A DNA stretch of 64,000 nt. Origin: Gluconobacter cerevisiae (lineage in GTDB: Bacteria; Pseudomonadota; Alphaproteobacteria; Acetobacterales; Acetobacteraceae). How positions within the stretch are numbered: the stretch's first letter is position 1; the number at the start of each line of letters is the position of its first letter. The translations under genes and the position numbers were made by a program. The stretch lies in the NCBI RefSeq assembly GCF_015244675.1, contig NZ_JABCQO010000008.1:82798-146797 (forward strand), in the 5' to 3' direction. The notes beneath the pieces were generated by a model that saw only the letters and a program-made list of their open reading frames with translations, did no database searches and was not told the DNA's origin. Shown here piece by piece: positions 57,317 through 64,000 of this stretch.

Positions 57317-58776
57317 AAAACACCTTCCGTGCCTCTATGGCCCTCGTCCATACTACTCTGGGCCTCGTAACAGGCTGGGTTCTGTTCGCCATTGCCCTCT
57401 CCGGTGCCCTGAGCGTGTTCCGACAGGATATCAATCTCTGGGCCAGACCAGAATTACCCGCTACTGCCTCCGATCCGGTTGTGGTGAATGCGCAGGCGCT
57501 GGACTGGCTGAGCCATAATGCCCCTGCCGCCAGCGCATGGTACGTTGCCAGCGCAAACGCCCTTCAGCCTTTTGCAACAGCCCTGTGGCCGGATGCGAAA
57601 GGAAACTACATCCAGCGTGCCCTTGACCCCACTACCGGCAGCCCGGACGGCATCCGGGACACGCTCGGCGGTGAATTCTTCTACCGCTTCCATTTCGAGC
57701 TCCAGCTTCCCTATCCGTTGGGCCGATTGATCGCAGCCCTTGCGGCGCTTGCGCTGGTTGTCGGACTGATTACCGGTGTCATCATCCACCGACGCATTTT
57801 CGCCGATTTCTTCACTTTCCGGCCTTCACGCGGGCAGAGAAGCTGGCTGGACATGCATAACCTGCTCGGTGTCGCAGCCCTGCCCTTTCACTTGATGATT
57901 TCCTTCACCGGCGCCGTCACACTCGGCACTCTGCTCCTGCCCTGGAGTACACAGGCGCTTTATCGCAATGACCTGACGGCGTCTTATACCGAACTCAACC
58001 CCGCTCTCTATTCCCGTCCCGCTACGGGCCATTCCGCCCATCTCGCATCTTTTCTGCCGATGCTGCGCGAGGCAGAAAGCAAATTCGGCGGCGCGGGACT
58101 GGAACAGATCTATGTATTCAATCCGTCCGATCAGGCCTCTCTCGTCACCATGATCGCCGGCAACGATCACACCGTCAGCACGTCCTCACAAATCATCACA
58201 TTCGATGGTCCTTCAGGGCGTATTATCCAACAGCACATCGAACACCGCCCCGTTCTCAAAGCCTATACCTTCTTGTATGGCCTGCATGTCGCCCGCTTCG
58301 CCCCCGGCCTAACACGCTGGCTCTACTTCCTGTCCGGCCTTGCCCTCGCAGCCTTGATCGGCAGCGGCATGCATCTGTGGACGATCAAACGCCTGCGTCG
58401 TCCCCATCATCACGGACACCGGATCGTTGCCCGACTGAATGTCGGTATGCTGGCCGGTACGCCTCTCGCTTTCGCATCTTTTTTCATTGCGAACCGCCTT
58501 ATCGGCTCTACGACGCCGCACCGAGCCGGGTATGAAGTGATAATTCTCTTCGTCGTCTGGGGCCTTACCCTGCTTTACGCACTGGCCCGTCGGCCCGAGC
58601 GAGCATGGCCAGAGCTTTTAGGTGGCAGCGCCGTTACGTGCCTTGTGGTCTCGTTGCTCAGCCTGTCATGGTACACATCCGTTATGGCTGGCGTCAGTGT
58701 AACGGCCGCGCTCTTGTCTGCGTCATTCGCTTTTGCAGCCTTTCGCACTCTGCAAAAAACGGCCCTCCCGGCATGA
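57313..58776 (+). CDS. PepSY-associated membrane protein
   Basis: A 487-residue protein with the typical start (FRASMALVHTTLGLVTGWVL), four or more membrane helices and a large periplasmic PepSY-type part, including GGEFFYRFHFELQLPYPLGR and RSWLDMHNLLGVAALPFHLM with conserved histidines. These proteins are thought to reduce ferric siderophores in the periplasm. Operon partners are DUF3649 upstream and DUF3325 downstream. Confidence 0.85.
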   Translation: MKNTFRASMALVHTTLGLVTGWVLFAIALSGALSVFRQDINLWARPELPATASDPVVVNAQALDWLSHNAPAASAWYVASANALQPFATALWPDAKGNYIQRALDPTTGSPDGIRDTLGGEFFYRFHFELQLPYPLGRLIAALAALALVVGLITGVIIHRRIFADFFTFRPSRGQRSWLDMHNLLGVAALPFHLMISFTGAVTLGTLLLPWSTQALYRNDLTASYTELNPALYSRPATGHSAHLASFLPMLREAESKFGGAGLEQIYVFNPSDQASLVTMIAGNDHTVSTSSQIITFDGPSGRIIQQHIEHRPVLKAYTFLYGLHVARFAPGLTRWLYFLSGLALAALIGSGMHLWTIKRLRRPHHHGHRIVARLNVGMLAGTPLAFASFFIANRLIGSTTPHRAGYEVIILFVVWGLTLLYALARRPERAWPELLGGSAVTCLVVSLLSLSWYTSVMAGVSVTAALLSASFAFAAFRTLQKTALPA

Positions 58777-59057
58777 ACGGGATCATGTCGCTGCTCCTCG
58801 GACAGGGCGCGATGCTGCTGCTCGTTATGGCCTCAGTACGCGGCAATCGTGTCCTGTGTCGGGACAGCCTGACAGAACTTCAACGGACCATTCTGAAATC
58901 CTGCGCCGCTGCCAGCTTGAGTGTCAGCCTCACGCTTCAAGCCATCTCCAGCGACTTCATCGTTCTGAATATCATCGAATGGATCCTGCTTGCAGGACCG
59001 GAAATCATGATCGCAACGCTGTTCTGCTCCTGGCGGGAACAGCGTTCACGATCATGA
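58773..59057 (+). CDS. DUF3325 membrane protein
   Basis: A 94-residue protein with three predicted helices, starting in the ATGA overlap with the PepSY gene. The helix pattern (QRTILKSCAAASLSVSLTLQ) and position match DUF3325, which commonly ends such iron operons. Convergent with the phospholipase gene. Confidence 0.72.
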   Translation: MNGIMSLLLGQGAMLLLVMASVRGNRVLCRDSLTELQRTILKSCAAASLSVSLTLQAISSDFIVLNIIEWILLAGPEIMIATLFCSWREQRSRS

Positions 59058-59070
59058 AGTTCAAAAACGC

Positions 59071-61554
59071 TTAGCTGGAAAACGCCGCCGCAGGATCGGT
59101 AATCGTGGGCTGCCCTGTTTCCATGCGGCCGCCCAGCACTTGCCTGAAATCGGCGTCATCCGGAGAGGTCAACGTCACGTCATACCACTGATGCGTGGCT
59201 GACAGATCCAGTCTGATGTCCTTATGAACACCGGGCTTCAGAACAATCGTTTGCAACGGTGCAGTCTCTCCAGTGTGGCACTGGATAGTCACTGGAACCT
59301 TGCCGCCATTGCTAAGCGAAAGAAGCAGTGCTGCGCCCTTCCCCTTCGCGCCGCTTTCATAGCGACATGCCGAGCGCAGCAGAACGCGATCTATATGCCC
59401 CCGATAGGCCCGATAAAAGCCATTGGGTGCATGAACCGCCACATCATACAGCCCTTCCACAGCAGGAAGTGCCACGTCCATGTCATCACCAGCCGCAACA
59501 GCATAGGTTCCCACCTGCATGTCCCGACCGTCATTGCGATAATCATAGACATTGAACGGCGCCCCCACAGACCGCCCTCCGTGAACGCTACGTCCTGCCC
59601 GGAATTTCAGACCGACACGCTCTTCTCCTGCCACCACACCGCCATCGCAATAGAGTTCATACGGCAGCGCACAGGCGGGGCGGGTTCCTGCTTCCTGCCG
59701 AACGGTTTCCCGCAACAGATCCGGCTGCGCCCTCAGCGTTGCCGTCTCGGAGGCGGACAGAGAGCGAAAGCCACCCGGCAAAGGACGGTTTTTCGCATCT
59801 TCAATCGCTCTTAGATGCGTGTTCCGGTCCAGATAATTCAGGGACGGTGCAGCCTCTTCAGAGGACTGAAAGCAGGACGTCAGATCGCCACAGATTGCAC
59901 GACGCCAGGGAGAAATATTTGTCTCACGAACAGGTGTTCCAAATTTTTGTTCAACAAAGTGTTCGAGAAACTGCAATGTCGAACTGTGGTCGAAAAGCTG
60001 CGAATTGACCCGTCCGCCACGGCTCCAGGGAGAGGCAACCACCATCGGCACCCGGAACCCAAGTCCGATAGGGCCGCTACGGGCCAATCGCTCGGGAACG
60101 CCAAGGCGCATTTCATCATCCGCCGTCGTATATTCCAACCCGTCCGGCCCAATCGTCTCGGAAGACCGCCCGGTTTCAGGGCGCTTAGGATCAGGAGCGG
60201 CGTAAGAGCAGCCGTGGTCGAAATACCCATCATTTTCATCGTAGGTCAGGATGAAAATGGTCTTTTTCCAGACATCGGGGTTTTCGGTCAGAATGTTCAT
60301 GACCTCCGAGACATACCAAGCCCCATACCAGGCAGATGTCGGATGATCCGAGAAATGCTCCGGTGCTGCGAGCCACGAAACGGCGGGGAGATTGCCTGTC
60401 CGCGTATCCGTGCGGAACTGATGCAGCACATCGCCCTTCGGTGCCTTCATACCCTTCGCGTCCGGATCATCCGCAAACGCCAGTGTCTCCAGCGAATGAT
60501 AATCAGGATCAGCCTTATTCGTCACGAACGCGCTCGTGAAAAGCGCGCGCTCCGCAGGTGTCAGAGCCTCATATCCCTTTGCGGATTTCTGACGCCGACG
60601 CAGAACCTCCATCAAAGCCTTTGCCTCGACAAGCTGCTCGCCGTGCTCGCCCGACACCAGCATCTCAAGTTTCTCAAGCCGATTGATATGGTCGGAGCAT
60701 TCCTGAATCCGCTCATCAATCCAGTCTCCAAACCCCGGATTGGAACTGACATTGAAGTTGTCAAAACACTCCAGAACATTACATCCGAAATTTGACAGCC
60801 AGGAGCGTTCCGCCGAGGACATCCCTCCCGTCTGGCTGAGTTCGTTCTGATAGAATTTCCAGGAAACCCCGATCTTTTCCAGTCGCTCCGGAAAGGTCGT
60901 CCAGGTCATGCCGCCTTCAAGGATTTCCGGATTCCGCATATACACATTCGACGTTGCGCTTTGCTGGTCCCGCACAGTCCCCGTCCAGAAGATCAGACGA
61001 TTTGGGGTCGTACTTGTCATCGCCCCGCAGTAATTCTGATCACATACCGTAAAGGCATCGGCCAATGCATAATAAAACGGCAGATCCTCACGGGTATAAT
61101 AACCCATCGTCAGAGGATATTGTTTATAGTCCTTTTTGTAGGGACGCTTGGCATCAATCCAGTCATCATGATGCCCTCCATTCCAGGCATCGACCTGACT
61201 GTCCCGGGAATGCGGGATCGAGCCCATCCATGTGACTTTGGTATCATGAATATTGAGACGCCAGGGCGCATAGGTCTCGCCCCCCTTTCCCGACTGTACG
61301 AAAACGGAATTGCCGTTTTTCTGCCGGATAGCGCGCCGGTCATTAAAGCCGCGAACCCCAGCGAGCGTACCAAACATATGATCGAAGGACCGGTTTTCCT
61401 GCATGAGAATAACAACATGCTCGGCATTCAGATATGTCGTTCCCGGATCAGGCGCTATGGCGTAAGCGCGGCGGATGGCGGCCGGCAGCCCTTCTGTCGC
61501 TGCGGCCGCCCCACCAAACAGGGCATATTTGAGAAAAGTTCTGCGAGAGGACAT
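59071..61554 (-). CDS. plcN: Phospholipase C, phosphocholine-specific type
   Basis: An 827-residue enzyme with a Tat signal (SSRRTFLKYALFGGAAAAT). HVVILMQENRSFDHMFGTLA is the family hallmark near residue 48, followed by SQVDAWNGGHHDDW and ILTYDENDGYFDH. Two C-terminal beta domains (~600-690 and ~710-820) match non-haemolytic PlcN. It is exported folded and releases phosphorylated head groups, a phosphate source; the PiT gene is close. Confidence 0.93.
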   Translation of the reverse strand: MSSRRTFLKYALFGGAAAATEGLPAAIRRAYAIAPDPGTTYLNAEHVVILMQENRSFDHMFGTLAGVRGFNDRRAIRQKNGNSVFVQSGKGGETYAPWRLNIHDTKVTWMGSIPHSRDSQVDAWNGGHHDDWIDAKRPYKKDYKQYPLTMGYYTREDLPFYYALADAFTVCDQNYCGAMTSTTPNRLIFWTGTVRDQQSATSNVYMRNPEILEGGMTWTTFPERLEKIGVSWKFYQNELSQTGGMSSAERSWLSNFGCNVLECFDNFNVSSNPGFGDWIDERIQECSDHINRLEKLEMLVSGEHGEQLVEAKALMEVLRRRQKSAKGYEALTPAERALFTSAFVTNKADPDYHSLETLAFADDPDAKGMKAPKGDVLHQFRTDTRTGNLPAVSWLAAPEHFSDHPTSAWYGAWYVSEVMNILTENPDVWKKTIFILTYDENDGYFDHGCSYAAPDPKRPETGRSSETIGPDGLEYTTADDEMRLGVPERLARSGPIGLGFRVPMVVASPWSRGGRVNSQLFDHSSTLQFLEHFVEQKFGTPVRETNISPWRRAICGDLTSCFQSSEEAAPSLNYLDRNTHLRAIEDAKNRPLPGGFRSLSASETATLRAQPDLLRETVRQEAGTRPACALPYELYCDGGVVAGEERVGLKFRAGRSVHGGRSVGAPFNVYDYRNDGRDMQVGTYAVAAGDDMDVALPAVEGLYDVAVHAPNGFYRAYRGHIDRVLLRSACRYESGAKGKGAALLLSLSNGGKVPVTIQCHTGETAPLQTIVLKPGVHKDIRLDLSATHQWYDVTLTSPDDADFRQVLGGRMETGQPTITDPAAAFSS

Positions 61555-61670
61555 GTGATCTTTGCCTGAAACCAGAAAGCGTTTGTAGCGCCAGAAGAAG
61601 GTGTATCAGGATAGTCCTAAACATTTCACAGAACGGCTTCATCCCCCGTTTTTGTAATTTAATAAAGATT

Positions 61671-61692
61671 TCACCACCAAAAGCCGTGGTGA
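61671..61692 (-). terminator. Hairpin after small lipoprotein gene
   Basis: Leftward: TCACCAC-GGCTTTTG-GTGGTGA followed by AATCTTTATT. Weak T-run, but the arms are perfect. It separates the lipoprotein and phospholipase genes. Confidence 0.5.
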
Positions 61693-61695
61693 GGA

Positions 61696-61863
61696 TCAGT
61701 TTCCAAGAGAGCGATCAACCGAACGCCCTGCCTTTTCAATCGGACCCTTCGGCGGATCGACTGTATCGCGAACCTTCTCACCAAACGTCCGATGTTGCTC
61801 ACAGGCCGTCAGCGTGACGCAGGACACCGAAAGCGCCAGAAGAAGCAGGATTGATTTTCGCAT
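61696..61863 (-). CDS. Small entericidin-like lipoprotein
   Basis: A 55-residue lipoprotein: MRKSILLLLALSVSCVTLTA then Cys (lipobox LTAC), and a short mature part (EQHRTFGEKVRDTVDPPKGP). AAGGAA precedes ATG 61863. Small size and composition recall entericidin-type or other stress lipoproteins; not proven. Confidence 0.65.
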   Translation of the reverse strand: MRKSILLLLALSVSCVTLTACEQHRTFGEKVRDTVDPPKGPIEKAGRSVDRSLGN

Positions 61864-62214
61864 ACGTGTGTTCCTTCGAAAGTACGGTTTGACACAGCAG
61901 AACGCCAAAACTTCTCTCCAGTTGCTTTCAGAAAGTGGAAACGATCTGCGACCAGATTAATCTGGTCTTCGACCATCCCTCGATCGCACAAAAAGCCAAT
62001 TCTGATATTGAAATAAAAGTTTCAATCCAATCAGTCAAAATCAAAACAACAAAAATCATTTTATCCGTTATATGAAAATAACACGTCACAACTCAGAATA
62101 AACTAGAAGAATTTTAAGCTGCATCAACTGTCGCAAAACGGTCATGTTTCAATAGTCGCATCTCCATGCCGACTGCCATAAATTGCGAAAAGGTAAACAA
62201 CTCATGGATCGGTG
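61864..62214. promoter_or_regulatory. Divergent region with 18-bp palindrome
   Basis: A 351-base stretch between the small lipoprotein and the phosphate transporter genes. It has GACCAGATTAATCTGGTC at 61950-61967, a perfect palindrome, then AT-rich DNA and a Pho-box-like site at 62128. No gene is seen. Confidence 0.5.
62128..62145 (+). promoter_or_regulatory. Pho-box-like site
   Basis: CTGTCGC-AAAA-CGGTCAT gives two 7-base units with an 11-base period, close to the PhoB consensus CTGTCAT-N4-CTGTCAT. It lies 70 bases before the transporter gene. Phosphate control is inferred. Confidence 0.5.
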
Positions 62215-63840
62215 ATGTCTGAAACGACAATAGGCTCCAGCACGGAAATCCAGTCCTCTTCGCGTCCCAACATGAGCGGAGGCAACAAACCCCTTCATGT
62301 TATACTCTTTTTTACGGTATTGATCGGCGCATTGGGATTTGCCGCATTCAGTATCCTGCGGGATATGCATTCCGTGGGCGAAGGAGCCCTCGCGACGGGC
62401 ACGTTTGTGATGCTTGGCATCGCGCTGATTATCGCTCTGGCTTTCGAATTCGTTAACGGCTTCCACGACACGGCCAACGCAGTCGCAACCGTTATCTACA
62501 CACGCAGCCTACCCCCGCTCGTTGCCGTCATCTGGTCCGGGTTCTGGAACTTTCTCGGGGTTGCACTCTCAACCGGCGCAGTTGCTTACAGCATCGTTAC
62601 CCTTCTACCGGTGGAACTGATCCTTCAGGCCGGAAGTGGCGCGGGCTACGCCATGATCTTTGCCCTGCTGATTGCCGCCATTGTCTGGAATCTTGTGACG
62701 TGGGCATTCGGCATTCCGAACAGTTCATCCCATGCCCTCGTGGGATCGATCATGGGCGTCGGTCTGGCCAACCAGTTGATGTCACCGACAGGTGCCGCAA
62801 CGCAGGGCGTTGACTGGAGCCAGGTCGAAAAGGTCTTTACCTCATTACTGTTCAGTCCCGTCATCGGGTTTCTCATGGCCGGGGCCCTGCTTCTCGTCAT
62901 GAAATTTCTGATCCGCAACAAAGCCCTTTATCAAGCCCCCAAAGGCAACACCCCGCCGCCTCTGTGGATCCGTTCACTCCTTATCTTTACCTGCACCGGT
63001 GTCTCGTTCGCTCATGGCGGCAATGACGGTCAGAAAGGCATGGGGCTGATCATGCTGATCCTGATTGGCGCAGCCCCGACGGCTTACGCCCTGAACCGGG
63101 CAATGCCGGAAAGCGCCATGCCAGCCTTTTTCCAGTCTTCAGCGGATGCCGAAAAGATCTTCCTGAGCCACACCCCAACCCCATCCACCACGCTCACCGC
63201 AGAAAGCGCCCGTGAGATTGTGGGCGCTGGCCTGCGCGCCAAGTCCATCACCACTCCCCAGACCTATGATGCTCTGGCCGTTCTCAGCAATGACATCTCT
63301 ACCTCGGTCAAAACCTATGGTTCCATGAAGGCCGTCCCTGCTGCAGCCGTTCCGAACGTTCGTACGGACATGTATCTGGTCGCAGACGCCATCCGGGTCA
63401 TGGGAGAGGCAAAGGATTTCACCCCAGCAGAGAAAAATTCGCTGCAAACCTTTCAGTCCGAACTTTACCACGGCACGCGTTTCATTCCGCTCTGGGTCAA
63501 GATCTCCGTCGCCATTGCGCTGGGCCTTGGCACGATGGTCGGATGGAAGCGCATCGTCGTGACTGTCGGCGAAAAGATCGGCAAGACCCATATGACCTAC
63601 GCGGAGGGAGCCTCGGCGGAACTCGTGGCAATGACGACCATCGGTCTGGCTGAAAGATATGGCCTGCCTGTCTCAACGACACACATCCTGTCTGGCGGCG
63701 TGGCCGGAACAATGGCGGCCAACGGTTCAGGCATCCAAGGCGCCACTCTGCGCTCCATGGCTCTGGCCTGGGTCACGACCCTGCCAGCCGCCATGGCGAT
63801 TGCAGGCACCCTGTACGTCCTGTTTCGCCAGATTTTCTGA
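62215..63840 (+). CDS. pit: PiT-family inorganic phosphate transporter
   Basis: A 541-residue protein with the two PiT signature repeats: EFVNGFHDTANAVATVIYTR near residue 80 and SFAHGGNDGQKGMGLIMLI near residue 265. About ten membrane helices, with a large soluble loop (~residues 310-420) between the halves. The first helix set ends with GIPNSSSHALVGSIMG. GTG at 62212 directly before ATG 62215 is less likely as start. Takes up phosphate, possibly with metal. Confidence 0.92.
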   Translation: MSETTIGSSTEIQSSSRPNMSGGNKPLHVILFFTVLIGALGFAAFSILRDMHSVGEGALATGTFVMLGIALIIALAFEFVNGFHDTANAVATVIYTRSLPPLVAVIWSGFWNFLGVALSTGAVAYSIVTLLPVELILQAGSGAGYAMIFALLIAAIVWNLVTWAFGIPNSSSHALVGSIMGVGLANQLMSPTGAATQGVDWSQVEKVFTSLLFSPVIGFLMAGALLLVMKFLIRNKALYQAPKGNTPPPLWIRSLLIFTCTGVSFAHGGNDGQKGMGLIMLILIGAAPTAYALNRAMPESAMPAFFQSSADAEKIFLSHTPTPSTTLTAESAREIVGAGLRAKSITTPQTYDALAVLSNDISTSVKTYGSMKAVPAAAVPNVRTDMYLVADAIRVMGEAKDFTPAEKNSLQTFQSELYHGTRFIPLWVKISVAIALGLGTMVGWKRIVVTVGEKIGKTHMTYAEGASAELVAMTTIGLAERYGLPVSTTHILSGGVAGTMAANGSGIQGATLRSMALAWVTTLPAAMAIAGTLYVLFRQIF

Positions 63841-63893
63841 TTGACCTCTGACGCCATGTGCGGATTTCAGCTCCGCACACGGCTGTCAATCTA

Positions 63894-64000
63894 GGCTCAG
63901 GACTCATTCTTTGAGGTAGAAGATGACGCTTGCTGCGATGTGGATTGCGGACATGAATGTATGAGCGCAGCGGTCATATCGGGTCGCAACACGTCGCCAG
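63894..64000 (-). mobile_element. IS5-type insertion sequence end, cut by window
   Basis: The last bases encode, leftward, the C-terminus of a transposase with RRVATRYDRCAHTFMSAIHI followed by AASVIFYLKE and a stop at 63904-63906. The RRxATRYD motif is typical of IS5-family (IS1031/IS12528-like) transposases of acetic acid bacteria. The element end is near 63894 (GGCTCAGGACTCATT). The rest lies right of the window. Confidence 0.72.
63904..64000 (-). CDS. IS5-family transposase, C-terminal part
   Basis: About 32 codons before the stop. Basic motif RRVATRYDR and helix SAIHIAASVIFYL match the end of DDE transposases of this group. The N-terminal part and catalytic residues are outside the window. 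Confidence 0.72.
   Translation of the reverse strand, partial: WRRVATRYDRCAHTFMSAIHIAASVIFYLKE

Noticed and set aside
1..64000. CRISPR arrays, rRNA genes or riboswitches
   Set aside because: No regularly spaced direct repeats, rRNA-like sequence or recognisable riboswitch core was seen.

Overview
The window looks like an alphaproteobacterial chromosome, most likely an acetic acid bacterium (Acetobacteraceae, Gluconobacter-like). This is inferred from a polyol-type kinase/ABC-transporter/dehydrogenase operon, a DUF3649-PepSY-DUF3325 iron locus and a 3' IS5-type transposase end. Roughly the first 46.5 kb is one contractile-tailed (myovirus-type) prophage that ends at the 3' end of a tRNA-Val gene. 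The last 17 kb is host chromosome. The integrase and the left attachment site are not visible and probably lie left of base 1.

Prophage layout: an unknown gene pair (1-775); a CI/S24 repressor facing a Cro-like gene across three evenly spaced operators (828-1916); early DNA-binding and replication genes (2312-5710, with RusA and an O-like protein); a first P22 immI-like cassette (6456-8725); small genes (8889-11271); terminase, portal, head genes (11442-19270); tail completion, sheath, tube, frameshifted tail chaperone, tape measure, baseplate (19270-25900); an accessory island with two toxin-antitoxin pairs and a second immI-like cassette (25936-30540); spike, baseplate and fibres (30559-38602); lysis genes (38704-40472); a third immI-like cassette (40592-42682); and a second fibre locus with a papain-like peptidase (42691-45666).

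The most striking feature is that the prophage carries three immunity cassettes built on the phage P22 immI plan. Each has ribbon-helix-helix repressor gene(s), a divergent palindrome-rich control region, an antirepressor with a KilAC C-terminal domain plus an overlapping ~110-residue protein, and a membrane or exported protein on the repressor side, where P22 keeps sieA. All three antirepressor operons end in the same terminator sequence. Cassettes 1 and 3 share 496 identical bases in inverted orientation. The antirepressor N-terminal domains, repressors and exported proteins all differ. This suggests a duplicated, diversifying immunity/superinfection-exclusion module inside one phage. Cassette 3 also has a perfect 14-bp-arm hairpin inside the antirepressor gene that would end antisense transcription, reminiscent of the antisense control of P22 ant.

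The host part contains tRNA-Val(GAC), N-formylglutamate amidohydrolase, a kinase-ABC transporter-SDR operon for a pentose/polyol, a TonB siderophore receptor followed by inner-membrane iron-uptake proteins behind a Fur-box-like site, a Tat-exported phospholipase C, a small lipoprotein, and a PiT phosphate transporter behind a Pho-box-like site.
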